NCBI RefSeq assembly: GCF_043641665.1
Contig: NC_092184.1
Coordinates: forward strand, 15,498,108 to 15,562,107
Source of the DNA: Enoplosus armatus
Taxonomy: Eukaryota; Chordata; Actinopteri; Centrarchiformes; Enoplosidae
Length of the DNA: 64,000 nt
Reading direction: 5' to 3'
Shown piece by piece: positions 51,575 through 63,277 of the stretch (within the stretch, counting starts at the first letter, position 1; every line of letters begins with the position of its first letter). Below the pieces are notes generated by a model that was given only the letters and a program-made list of their open reading frames with translations, was not told the origin of the DNA and did no database searches. Position numbers and translations under genes: made by a program.

Positions 51575-52411
51575 TCATGCAAACACAGCTGAGTTTTTCC
51601 AGTCAGAGTACACCAGGAAGCCGGTGAAGGTGCTGTCTGTCTTGGTGCTGGAGTATAATCCGTTGTACTCTGACAGAGCCATCTGGATCCACACCTGGTC
51701 ACCAGGAACGAGGTGGAGCAGGGAGCCGCCTGACAGAGACGCCGGTTTGGGCCAGTTGCCATAGAACTGGAAAAAGGAGGCCACTGCGTGTGCGTTTTTC
51801 ATCAGGTCAAACTGGAGGCTGGCGCGGTAGACTGTGGCATGGACAGCAAAGTAGTAAACTCCAGGGACTTTGCAGGTGAAGCGTCCCGTCTCTGTGTTGT
51901 AGTCGCCCTGCTCATTGATCATGATCTTGTCGAAGCGGACTACTTCGCCTACAGTGAGGGGTAAAGTGTGGCCCTCCGATAGTTTGGCACTGAAGGCTGA
52001 TTTGGGGGCCACTGCGCACTCTCCTGCCTGGCCCCTCTCCCCTTTCTCTCCTGGGTCACCTCTGTCCCCTGTCAGGCCTCGCACTCCGGTCTCACCTGGA
52101 GAGGAAGAGGAGCACAGACGTGAGCATCCACTATGGACATTTATCACATACTCACATGTGGATAAACAAAATAGAGCACCTGAGTCTCCCCTGTCCCCCT
52201 TCTGTCCCTTCTCCCCCAGAGCAGCATCTCTCCCGTCCCTCCCGTCTCTCCCCGGCTGACCGGGACTGCCATGAGCTCCAGGAGAGCCCGGGATACCAGG
52301 GTGACCAGTGCACAGACTGGGAGGGATCTTGTTGTCTTCTAGCTGGTTGGAAAGATGGATTTGGAGGAGAAGGAGGGAGTGCAGCAAGGGCCACAGCCTG
52401 AGTGGGGCCAT
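51575..52411 (-). CDS. c1qtnf5: c1qtnf5 (CTRP5), secreted collagen-like C1q/TNF protein
   Basis: Coding exons 52411-52180 and 52095-51575, separated by an 84-bp intron (GTGCTC...CTCTCCAG) that is a multiple of three and free of stops. Spliced length is 250 residues (human 243); unspliced reading gives 278. Residues 1-23 are a signal peptide; [14 protein letters not shown] matches human DNKIPSLCPGHPG. Collagen Gly-X-Y triplets run from about 36 to 103, with one break (AAL in place of a Gly triplet); the C1q domain follows from about 104, with [18 protein letters not shown] and [10 protein letters not shown] nearly identical to human. It ends [14 protein letters not shown]. Family role: secreted homotrimer abundant in retinal pigment epithelium and fat. 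The ATG lies 13 bases inside the exon, after a strong acceptor (TTTTCCCTCTCAG, exon start 52424). Confidence 0.96.
   Translation of the reverse strand: MAPLRLWPLLHSLLLLQIHLSNQLEDNKIPPSLCTGHPGIPGSPGAHGSPGQPGRDGRDGRDAALGEKGQKGDRGDSGALFCLSTCEYVINVHSGCSRLCSSSSPGETGVRGLTGDRGDPGEKGERGQAGECAVAPKSAFSAKLSEGHTLPLTVGEVVRFDKIMINEQGDYNTETGRFTCKVPGVYYFAVHATVYRASLQFDLMKNAHAVASFFQFYGNWPKPASLSGGSLLHLVPGDQVWIQMALSEYNGLYSSTKTDSTFTGFLVYSDWKNSAVFA
52096..52179 (-). other. c1qtnf5: c1qtnf5 intron 2: 84 bp, in frame, no stop
   Basis: Donor TCAG|GTGCTC at 52179 and acceptor CTCTTCCTCTCCAG ending at 52096. Removing it restores GDS-GET-GVR, a continuous collagen repeat. Leaving it in adds 28 residues with four cysteines and breaks the triple helix. 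The splice sites and the collagen reading both support removal. Confidence 0.88.
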
Positions 52412-54287
52412 TTCAGTGTCACGGCTGAGAGGGAAAAGAAGTCAAAGAAAGTCAAAGAAAAGTTAGACGAAAGTATGTGTGAAAACATTACAGTTTACAA
52501 ACAAGTCAATGGAGGAGTAACACCAAAGTTTGAACTGGACTACATAAAATAATTACAGTGATCAGATCAAACAAAAGAGCTCCACAAATGCCACAATAAA
52601 CATCACTTCAAATCAAATGTTATCAGATTACAGAAGCAGGGAGCAGCACATGTAAACACACTGAATTGAGTGTTTCACAACATAATTTAAGGACTTGCAG
52701 AATAATATTCAGTTTACCTTTTCTTGTCAAACACACTGTGGTGCAGGGTTACAAAAGCTTCAGTTTAGTTGCAGTTAAAACGGATCTATCAAATGAATTT
52801 AAGGACTATTGTCCTCCCAGGCAGACCTGTAAAATACTAGACCATGATTAACTGAGAGCACTGGCTACAACTTCTTAACATTACTATTTAAAATGAGATA
52901 AATCCTGCAGGATGATGACCAGTTTAAAATTTGCCGCAACATTTCTGAGTCATGAGTCAAGCACACTCACATTTAGTCCCAAAACTGCCAGAAAAATGGG
53001 CTGATTTCATCATTTTAAACACTTGAACCAAACTTGAATGTCTATTTTAAACTTATTTAATCATGCACTTGCAAACTAATAACACTAATAACACTCCTTT
53101 ATGTGTTTTGTCTTGGCTTGAGGGCAAACTAAAACTGAAATAACCGTATTACATTACTGAGTTGGCATTATTCATTAACTGTCAGTTCTGCCAAAACTGT
53201 AAGGAAATAACCAGTAATTTAGAACAGATGACATTTTGAAAGTGTCCCTCTCCGCTCAGGTAGATAGCTTTATAAAATCGAATAGCTTTAAATATATCAA
53301 AACATGCAAGTGGAGACTTTTTTACTGAGATTTGACTGTAACAACATTCACGTGGAACTTGTTTATTAACACAGGTGCAGTTTTTGGTTCCAACCGGTGA
53401 TTCAACTTCCTCAAATAATGAGTCGAGAGTCATGATACTAAGAACAGCATGCTCTGTTTCAGGGAGGGCACGTGATGGAAAACAAACGCACCAGAAATAA
53501 AAGACGTTTCTATTACAACCAACGAACACCCTTTCTTTTCAGTTGTTTTACGAGAATGATCAAAAATCCTTGTAAATAAACATGTTTTGTTAAACACGCC
53601 ACCTCTATGATGGCGTCAAGTTTAAGCAAGGGACTTGGCTATTAACAAAATCTCTGTTTCCAATTAAGGAGGATTAAAATAATTCAAATTCCTGAGCTAA
53701 TGATTAATCACGTCTTCAAAACAAAACATGGCACTCTTGGTTGCTAAACAGATGTTCCTGGTAAAAGTTTGATGAGATGCTGAATACCAAACGGGCCTAC
53801 TCAGAAACGACTCACATTCACACTTAAAAGGTTCATCCTCAAGTCGTCTCTCTTTCTGTCTGCTTCTGTTTCCTGTTTGTGTGTGAACCTGAGTCAAGAA
53901 CCTCGATCCTCAGCTGACCCTGCTTGGACAGTATGAGAGATGTCAAATAGTATATTTCTGCTACCTAACTTGTATAAAATCAGTGAGTATGTTTGTATTA
54001 CAGCACCCTTCCTCACAGGGGTTTTCCTGCAGGGTCTGTGGTCAAGAGACACCAGCTCGTCTCCACTGTGGCCCTGTTTGGCCGTCTGTCTGACAGTACC
54101 AGCTTCTTGTGGGATCCAACTTCAGGGTTTACTAATGAAAACCTGCTGTTTGTGTTGTGTGACAATGATGACAAAAGAGTAAAGAGTTTTTGTCATCAAT
54201 CTGCAGGTCGCCAACTGAGAGCTTACATCCACAAAAAAAGAGGGAGAGATGGAGGAAGGGTGGGGTGTGGGGGGGGGACTATAAACT

Positions 54288-54309
54288 GAAAGAAAGAAAG
54301 AAAGAAAGA
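54288..54309. repeat. (GAAA)n microsatellite
   Basis: Five tandem GAAA units. Confidence 0.9.
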
Positions 54310-54979
54310 CTGAGAAAAGAGGAGGAGGGAGAGAGAAAATGCATGTCAGCGTTCCTGGCAGAGGAGGAGAGCAGACGAGAGGAGTGGAGAGTCTGAACAG
54401 CTGTCTGCCACCACTCCTCAGTAGCCTTCAGATGATTAGATACATGAAGGTTACAATAACCAAACAAAAGATGAATCCACTGTTTCCAAGCCGCTAATAT
54501 GTCAACAACAGTGTTTACTGTTCAACCACGCACATGTTTGACTGAGTTTATACTGTCAGAACAGCTTATTGTCTTTGTTTTTTAATGTAGGTTCATAATC
54601 TGCTGACAGTCAGGACATTCTTTCATTTTCTTTCAGTAGATGTAATAAATCTTACAAGGTGAAAGAACTCCAGAGAAACCTGAATCTAGTCACTGGGCTG
54701 GAGTTTTGATTTCGGTTAGCCAAGTGATTCAACTAGGTTGACTTTGTACCACCTAGATGCTCGAGATGAACTTTTACAGGCAGCTCAAAGATCAGATTTC
54801 TCTGTAAGACAGAGATCAACGAGCCCCAGCAGCCATTTGGAAAAATTTGGCATGTCGCCTCAAGAGCAGCTGGAGCGCACTGATATTATCCACATTTACT
54901 GTAACCCAATATCAGGCTGTTAAAGGCAACACTGCCCATTTATTTTAACCCTGTATTGCTGAGTAATGCCCTTACCTGG

Positions 54980-55400
54980 TGCTGGAAAGACCTGTAACTA
55001 AGTACATTTACTCAAGTACTGCACTTAAGTACAATGTTGAGATACTTATATTCTTTTATTTTCTCCCACTTTATATACTTTTACACCACTACATTTTAGA
55101 GAGTTATTGTACTTTTTACTCCACTATATTAATCACAGCTTATTAGTAGTTAAAATCAGCTCCACAACATCAAAATACTGCTTAAACTTGAATAAATCAG
55201 TGACAATAACCTATTAATTTCATATATAACAATTTAACACTGACAGGGGCCATTCTGATGCATAATGATTACTTTTACTTTTGATACTTTAAGTACATTT
55301 TGCAGATAATACTAGTACTAATACTGTACTTTTACTGAGATTAGATTAGATTGAATGAAATACTTTTTTACTTAAGTAAAGGATCTGAATACTTCTTCTA
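54980..55400. mobile_element. Palindromic ACTTAAGTAA-family element, copy 2
   Basis: Begins TGGAAAGACCTGTAACTAAG then ACTCAAGTACTGCACTTAAG, and ends TTTACTTAAGTAAAGGATCT GAATACTTCTTC. It shares these blocks with 50232-50957 but has a shorter middle. Non-coding. Confidence 0.7.
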
Positions 55401-55619
55401 TATAATCCAGTTCAAAAGTCATATCTACACAATTCAGAATGATGCACTTTGGTACTCTGAAGGAAATAAACAATGCCAGCAGTGCTGCTCTCAACAGTAA
55501 AGCTATCAGACTTATCTCAGCCCTGCACCCTGACATGTACAGACTTCATCTGAGTGCCTTCAGACACTGAAGAGTAGCTTTCATTCACAATTCAGGACAA
55601 AAATCTAAACCTAACTTAC

Positions 55620-55745
55620 CAGATGATGTAGTGAAGTCTGAGAGCTACTGCTGCTGCTGCTGCTGATATTCGTGAGTGTCGAAGAGAATCCAGTGAAAGC
55701 TGTTCCTCCCAACCAGAGAGTCTGGCTGGGAAAAACTGAAGGGAA
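55620..55745 (-). other. c1qtnf5: Probable non-coding first exon of c1qtnf5
   Basis: A consensus donor (CTG|GTAAGTTAGG) at 55619 pairs in strand and position with the strong acceptor upstream of the c1qtnf5 ATG. A (CTG)6 run lies inside it at 55648-55665. The upstream limit is a guess; no TATA box or initiator is clear. Confidence 0.4.
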
Positions 55746-56784
55746 ATGGTAATGAAATCCAATTAGAAAGTGGGGTGGGTGGGAGAGGAGGAACCGAGGG
55801 TGGAGGACAGAGAACAGGGAGGGAAATATTTGATGTTTATCCAGCACAAATAAAGGAGAAATATCCAACTACGAAACAAAACTGTGACAAAATCAACATG
55901 AGAGGAGGGGTTTGTTGGGGGACGGGGAAGGTTAAGGGGAGGATGATAAATGGAGGAATGTTTTGGAGATTGCATAACAGTGTTTGGGAAACTATCCAGG
56001 ACACAACCACAGAGAGTTTAGAGGGCTGTGGTCAGAAAGAGGCAAATGCCACCACAATGAACTGCAGCTGAAAATGAGCTGTCCTCCTTGCTTTAATACA
56101 CAAAAACATCACTGCTTAAAAAGGCAGAAAAGAAAGGTAAAGAGAGACAAATACAGACATTAACTGACATATTCTTCTCTCTACTCTGTGAGTTTCATTA
56201 TCTGCCTCTCAGATGAGGCAATTTGCTCCATCCAGATAGCATCTCCCCACTAATGTCAGTCTTCCACTCAAGCAAGGCTCTGGCAGTAATCCTCTTTTCC
56301 CTGTAATCCTTCAGTGGCAGTGTTAAATTGATAAAGCAAGAGGTCTTAATATCTTTTTGGCAAGGAAGCTAAACGTGAATTGGTTGAAATGAATTCAGGC
56401 CAACGAAAACACATCTTCATTGTTATGTGCAGCAGTGACCCCAAACGGAGCAGAACTGTGCCAAAAGTGGAGATGGTGGAGGAGTGTGAGATCACGGTCC
56501 ATCAAGTCTAATCTCTGTGGGAGAAGAGAAAACAGAAAATAAGCAGGCTGAAGCCTGGGAGCAGGGCTGTGTTTAGTATAGCAGGGGTCAGAAATTATGA
56601 TCAACCATGGGACAGTTTAAGCATTACTCACTGGAGGACCAACATTTTACAGGTGCAGTGGAAACGCAGGCCTGTGATATGTTTGTTTGTTTGATTTAAT
56701 TTAAAATAAAACTGATGTATAAAACAGTTTGTTTTAAGGTCGTATCCAACAATCATTTTTAGCCATGTTAGCGGCTGTAGGGAT

Positions 56785-57065
56785 GGAGATGTCGGTCGGT
56801 TTGGTCCAGACTGAAACATCTCAACAACTACTGCATGGATTGCCATAAACATTTGGTGCAGACCTTATAGTTATAGTTAGTTATAGCTTCTTTGTGTTTA
56901 GCGCTAAGTAGCAAATGTTAGCATGCTAACTCGCTAAATTAAGATGACGAACATGTTAGACATTATACCTGGGGAAACATCAGCATGTTAGCATTGTCAT
57001 TGCCAGCATGTTAGCATAATGACGTTAGCATTTAGTTCAAAGTACAGCCTCACAGAGATGCTAAA
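56785..57065. repeat. Dispersed teleost repeat, GTTAGCATGCTAAC family, copy 2
   Basis: Begins with GGTTTGGTCCAGACTGAAAC and CAACTACTGCATGGATTGCC, then AAATGTTAGCATGCTAACTC, several CAGCATGTTAGCAT units and the AGTACAGCCTCACAGAG end. It is longer than copy 1 at 575-800 and includes the leading block that copy 1 lacks. Confidence 0.7.
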
Positions 57066-58397
57066 CTCTTGTTTCCATTAGTACATTTCGGGAACTGCGG
57101 CTTATGTTTGAACTCATTTGAGTTTGCAGCATTATGAAGTGTGGCCTGCTTCAGTTATGGTTGAATGAGAGTACTATTGTTGCTATTGTCTTGGAAAAAA
57201 GTGTCATCAGCATACAGTTTCAGTTGTAGACGTGCTGCCTATTTGTGATCGCGAGACACAGATCTGTTATGGTCAAGTAGGCTAACATGTCTCTCTATTC
57301 AAGTGAAGGCAGTATGAGATGTTAGGAGGATTTACATGACGCCTTGTATTAACATCATCTACAGCTGATTTGAGAAAAAGCATATAAACTATAAAAACTG
57401 TAAATTTTAAAATTTGAAAATTTTGCTGTAGGGCCGGATGTGGTTCACAGGCCTCAATTTGCCGACCACAGGGATAATAGTTTGAGCACTACAGAGTAAA
57501 TCATTTCATCAAATTTAATTCAGTCTTTATATGATTTTGAGGCAACATATTGAGGCAATTCAAATGACACAATTGATTGTGAAAACGGCCACACACCCTA
57601 CTGTTTCTAAATGAAGTATTTTGCTGTGACATGTATGGTCACAGTCACACTGAGAACAAAGAGTGAAACTGCTCACTGTACACATGGCTCTGCTTAGTGT
57701 TTTAACGCTAAAACACTGGTTTTATGGGGATGTGATGGGAAGGGGAAGGGGGGTTGGGGGGGGGGTCAGCAGCCCTTTGAAAACAGCTGGCTTTCCTTTG
57801 AATTTGAGTCAGCAGGCTCCTGTGGAGGCAGTGAACTATAACTGCAGTGAGACGCAGCAGAGTTAATATGTGTTTGTAATTAGCTGCACCAGGATCAGCA
57901 CATTCTGGTGCTGCTACACTTATTTCCTGTAAGAATCCATAAAGTGCTGCTTGGAGGATTTACTGTTAATTTGGACCACTTGGTGGTGAAGATAAAGCAC
58001 AAGTGTGACTGGGTTAGCCGAACTGTAAAAAACAAACACATGCAGGGACTCTTGAACTCACAAAGCTGTGAACACAGATGTTGAGCTTCTCAAAGAAAAA
58101 GACTGTAGTGTGATGATGCACTCATTTCCAACATCTGTTCTTGGTGGGGAAAAAGCTCCGTTTTTAACTCAATGAACTGAATTTGTTTGTACATTTTCTT
58201 TGTGTGGAGTTGCATTTCATTGTGCAATCCTGTATTGTATAATGACAATGAAGCTGAACCTTGAAATCATAAATGACTGAACTGTGACCAGAAGCAAGTC
58301 TAATTATTAAGTTCCTCTACCTCTCTAGGTTCAAGGTTAATTCTTGACTTTGGAAACAGCAGAAAACAATGTCATCACGAGGTCCATTAAGAAGCTG

Positions 58398-58529
58398 TTC
58401 TGGAGCTTTCGATCACATCCTACGATCTTCACCAGCAGATGCTGTTTCTGTTCCTTCAAACTTCTCCTCCATGTTGGCTTCAAAGCATCTGCTGATGAAG
58501 ATCATGTGCGACGGTCGAAACCTCCAGAA
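58398..58529. mobile_element. Hairpin-forming element (45-bp inverted arms)
   Basis: Arms 58398-58442 and 58485-58529 match as inverted copies at about 35 of 45 positions, with exact TTCTGGAG, TTTCGA, GATCTTCA and CAGCAGATGC blocks and a 42-nt loop. The mismatches cluster in one 11-bp stretch in the middle of each arm. Probably a short non-autonomous transposon remnant. Open frames across it are a side effect of the palindrome. Confidence 0.55.
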
Positions 58530-58640
58530 GAGTGATGACATATACCTGGTAGAGAGATTGTTTTCTAATGATCTAAGTTTTTATGAATTCAGCAGCTTCC
58601 CAATCAAACACTAAACGAGGCAACAGACAAAAAAGAGTAA

Positions 58641-61600
58641 AGGAGACATGTTTATTATTTAAACTATCACTTAAATAAAAAAGTGCATAGAAAATAAACA
58701 TGATTAGAAACTTTTCTTTTTACACTTATGTACAACTTTGTTTCCTAATTATACATTCAACCAAGTAGTTTGTGGTTCATTTTCACTGTGGTGGTTTTCC
58801 TTCATTTCATTGATGTGTATTGAAAGAACACTATTAAAACGGGAGTTTGAAATATGACTGTTGAACTCGTGAATACCGTTATTACAGAGAGCAGGAGTAT
58901 TGATAAGACAAAGGTTTATTCAAGGCATAAGAAACGAGCCTGTTCATGATCCATGATCCCTCTTTTTGCACTTCCTAGCGTCCGCTCCCTCTGTGACACC
59001 ACATCCCACCCTAGGCTGATAACTTCTATACACAAGAAACAATTAGAAAATTACAAATACATGTTACGTACTCGTCCGACCTCTCCCAAACCTTGACTTG
59101 TAAAAGAACAATTCAGGGTGGATGTTGCACAAAATAAATAAATTAAATGTTTTCAACATCAGCATTATCTCAGCATTACGACTTTCTATAAAAAAAAGAA
59201 AAAAAAAAAAAACAGTACATGATAAGTACAACCAAAAGCTTCGGAGGAGAGAGAGGTGGTCAGGGAGACACGAGAGGTTTCCAAAAATGAAAAAACGCCA
59301 TATTGGTGGGATTTTTAAAACTCCTGGTCAGTCTCCACAAACCAAACTCTTAATTTATACCACATTAAGTGAGCCGTCTAAAAAATAAAAGTCCCTGTTA
59401 GAACGTACAAAGAAAAAACAGAAAAACATTCACTACAACAACCAGGGGAGGAAAAAAAACAAACCCAAAATGGCTGACCTCAAAAAGTTCACAACCACAT
59501 TAATACAGTTACATTTCTCATCACATAAAAACCGTTCCTTTCCAGAAAGAAAATAAAAGAAGAAAAACTGCAATGCTCCTTGCTGACGAAGGAACACTCA
59601 CAGGCACAGCAAAATTGGTACTGGATATCAATATACAAAAGAATGATGCACGTTAGTTTCATCTGATAGTACTGTAACACAAAACCATTATAGAGTACAT
59701 TGAAACATTGCTATTAACCATTATAAATCTGCTGATTTGCTACTGTAACTAAGTTTGTCTGTCCATTCCATATATTGTATAGATACTAAAGTACAAGAAA
59801 TTACTATGCATGTTTCCGTATAATATTGTTATGTATTTATACTATAATTACAGATAATGACGGAGAAGGGCCACTGTGTGGCGTGGTAAAATGAAGTCCA
59901 AAGAAACAACAGAGACCATTTCCTTATTGTATATATGCTGTTAAACAGTGAAATAAATCAGTTACTGTTCACTGAACCCTCTGACCCTGAAAAATGTTGA
60001 ATTGGATCTTGAGAAGTGAGTCGTAGACAGAGCCCTTGACATCAGTAAACGTGTCATCACCGATGCTAGCGTGAAGTGTTGAGCTAACCCAGTAAGAACC
60101 TGTTGTCCTACAGACAGAAATGCCACTGCTGTTCACACTTCAGTATTATTCCCAGTGCTGAAACAAAACTGCTGCTGCCGCCCAGTTTGAGGTCATGTCT
60201 ACACGTCGTCCATGTCTACCACCATCCATGGTTGTTGAGACAAGAACCGAAAACAAATGTAGCCGACAAAGTATCATCACAAGTCTGGTTATGTGGAGGA
60301 GGAATATACATTCATTGTTGACCTTAGCAGCTGAACCCAGCAAGCCCAATGGAGGTGCAGCTGTACAACCATGAGGCTGGTCTGTCAGTCAAGGCTGGGG
60401 AGGTGTATGTGTGTGTGTGTGTGTGTGGGGGGGGTGCTCAAGACTGATCTCGAGCCCCTGAATGGAAAAGTACAGCCGAGGTTTGTACACACTGCACCTT
60501 CAGGAAGGAAAGGGCTGCCGGTGTGGTCCCTGCCTTCACTTTGTTGCAGAAAAAAAAAAGTCAAGTGCACTTCGCTAGAGCCTCAAACACCACTTCGAGT
60601 CATCAAGACTACGTTTTTATATCAGGGCCTGATGCACAAACTCAAAGTATTCTCAGTGACTGCCTGTGCTTGTGGTTTCAGCATTGGACTTGCATTGTCT
60701 GTCTGGAGCTGAGTTTTCCTATGTCTATTCAGTGCCTGTGTCACAGCTAAAGTGCAAACCACGTGTGGGTCATATTTTTGTGTCATTTCACAACAACAAG
60801 GAGCAGCGTGGGAGTAACTGCTAACGGCCTTTAGGTGATAACGAAGTCAGCATGAACGGCGAACAACAATAAATTAATTTTAAAAAAGGGACAAAAAAAC
60901 AAAAGTCATTGACTTGAGTCACATAGTGGAACCAGTCAGTTTAAACAGTTGAATTCAATATTCGGCCCTGGACATGAAGGCTTGTCAGAGAGAAGAGGCA
61001 TGCTCATTTACAACTAAGGCAAACCATGAGGAGACTGAATGAAAGAATAAAAAGTGATTTCCAAATGCTGAGTGTGTGGTAACCAGGATGAAGTGGGTTT
61101 GTGTCATAAACGGATTAGCTCAACGGAGGTATGATGGATGCTGTTGGTAGCATTAAAATAAAGGCACCTCTTTATTATAGACCAAGTCTGCAGAGGGACA
61201 AAACACTTTAAACTGATGGGACTCTTGTTGGATTTTACACACGTGAATAGTTCATATATTGCCAAATTGGCTGTAAGCCTGTCAACTCGTGATTGATAAG
61301 TGACAAGAGAAACCGAATGTTTTTGATGCGACTGCCTGGCAGCAGCCTGTAGGTGAACTTGATTCTTGGTATGATGTGGTGTGGAGACAATAAGGCGGGA
61401 GAGAGGAGATATCTGCTATGGATCAACAATCTTAACTCTCTCAAGTGCATAATAATAGTTCACATGACTGCCATACTGCCAGCAAGAACTGGAACAATGA
61501 AAGAACCGTCAGCTCTGACCAAACGGCCCATGATAGATTAAAGAGCTACTGGTGGACTGAGCTAAAAGGGGACCAAGCCACAGACCAGTGTCAGTCTTTG

Positions 61601-63277
61601 GAATCAAAGAAAACATTCAGGCTACAAATTAAAAGAGAAAAAACAAAATTACAACAAAAAACAACTTTGAAAAGGCAGCGGAATACAAAACATAGAGACC
61701 AAGCATTAGTGTTTGTAAACCTCTATTTCCTACAAAAATGGCAATAAAATAAATACGATTTTTTAAAAATATAAATACCATCATTAAGTGCTATTCACTA
61801 GTGAGTGCTTTTTAAGTCTTTTTGTAGAAAAATATACATTATTTACATTTGTTTTTTTAAAAGCAAGCATGATATTTCCCTGTCCGTAATAAAAAGACAG
61901 ATAACAGACAAGACTTTAAAAGACTTAATACAAATAAAAAAACACTTTCCATAGTAATGGTTATCACAACAGGCCAAGAAGAAAACAAGCTGTGTGAAAA
62001 TTCAATTCAAGGGCGTGATGTTTGGTTCTCTTTGCTGCTGTAATTTGGAACATGATTCAAAAGTCCAAGCTTATATAATTATCAAAAACAACTTTGATAA
62101 TAACAACAGCATGCACAAACGTCTGTCTGTATGTTTCTGTAAGATCCACGGCTGTTTCTGGATCACAGCTCCAAAAATCAATTATAAATATGTCTACTAA
62201 AGCACATCAGTAGGGTTCTCCAGTCCCTTGGCTGTCAGTCCACCAGAATCTCTAGCTGCCTCGCTGTCTCAGGCCAGAGGCTTAATCCCATCAATAACAT
62301 GTCGACATAGCTACCAAGCTGTCAGACTAGAAGTCAATTTAAGTACAATGGATGGTATCAACCTCAGATATCACCCTTTACATGAACGGCCAAAAATAAC
62401 CTTTTGTTTTTTTTTTAACAAATCTACATTTTTACCTCCCTTGTCTCTTTTTTTTTCTCTCTGTGGCCACTGCTCCCCCTAGTGTTTCCACCTGTACAGC
62501 TCTTATCAGGCTGCTTTACACCAGCAGCTCCTATTTACAGTGTTGCAAGCTTTTAAAAAAGCCTGGTTAGGGGAAGGTTCCACAAAATCACAACGGCTCT
62601 GAAGGCATCAGGGCACATTCAGACAGGGAGATGTGCATCAGTAACAGCTGACACTGAGATACAAAAACAAAAGAAATTCTAACAAGGTTCTAATTTTTCT
62701 TTCTAGCAAAATTACTCTTCCAAGTCCCTTCAACAAATTGCACTTTGGTGTAAAATGGAACCAAGTTCTTTGATTTATTTTTTTCTTCTATGTTCACATC
62801 TCAGCATTAGTGGACCATAACATATTTCTAGAAAATTAAGGAGGATGGGCCAATGTAAGAAATTATAAAGGGGTAACTTTATCATCCAAACGTAAATGAA
62901 AGTTAATATTGCAGTGTTGTGAAGGCTCAAACCGTTTCATGACTCACCTCTGAAGGTGAAACTTCCCGTGCCAAATGTAAATCAGACAAAAGGAGGCACA
63001 ATATGTTGGAATTTCTACAAGTGGCCCCTCCTCCAAAATGGCCCTTCCTGTATATACAGTACGACCCACAACCACCATCTCTGCTGTGCTCTGCCAACAC
63101 CAGCAGCAGAAACACTGACAGAGCTCGTGCCCTGTTGGCAGCTTTGGTCCTACGTGGACCGGACCCAGGAAATCGGCATAAAGCCACGGCAAACCCCCAG
63201 CAGGGGTGTCCGCAGAACAGCATGGCGCTGCTGCTCAACAGACTTGCAGTCCTCTTTAAATTGTTTAGATACAGGTA
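58641..63277 (-). other. kmt2a: Presumed kmt2a 3' UTR
   Basis: From the kmt2a stop down to AATAAA hexamers (minus strand) at 58915-58920 and 58651-58656. The latter is followed by a U/GU-rich stretch (CTCTTTTTTGTCTGTTG), as a real cleavage site would be. The length of about 4.6 kb is normal for KMT2A. It is AT-rich with homopolymer runs and no protein-like frames. A G run follows a (TG) microsatellite at 60408-60434. A consensus donor GAG|GTGAGT sits at 62947, which could allow a spliced 3' UTR. Confidence 0.55.
60408..60434. repeat. (TG)n microsatellite followed by a G8 run
   Basis: TG run 60408-60427 then eight Gs to 60434, within the presumed kmt2a 3' UTR (C-rich in the transcript). Confidence 0.9.

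Larger units (their letters stand above)
52425..55619 (-). other. c1qtnf5: Presumed c1qtnf5 5' UTR intron
   Basis: 3.2 kb between a strong acceptor at 52425 and a consensus donor CTG|GTAAGT at 55619. It holds a (GAAA) run at 54288-54309 and a palindromic repeat at 54980-55400. No exons with the CUB, LDL-receptor-A or frizzled cysteine patterns of mfrp were seen. Confidence 0.5.
55746..58640. other. c1qtnf5-kmt2a intergenic region
   Basis: About 2.9 kb. It holds a GTTAGCATGCTAAC repeat (56785-57065), a poly-G stretch near 57750 and a hairpin element (58398-58529). No gene seen on either strand. An acceptor-like TTTTCTCTTCTCCCACAG (minus strand, about 56518-56535) has no matching donor or protein-like exon. 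Confidence 0.65.

Noticed and set aside
51915..52401. Plus-strand Pro/Ser-rich frames opposite c1qtnf5
   Set aside because: They are the complement of the collagen-coding repeat.
56395..56535. Acceptor-like site and short minus-strand frame, tested as an mfrp or c1qtnf5 exon
   Set aside because: Good pyrimidine tract, but no donor follows before the stop and the residues lack the cysteine pattern of mfrp.
58369..58614. 81-codon plus-strand frame near the right end
   Set aside because: It is created by the inverted-repeat element at 58398-58529; no domain, Kozak support or splice partner.
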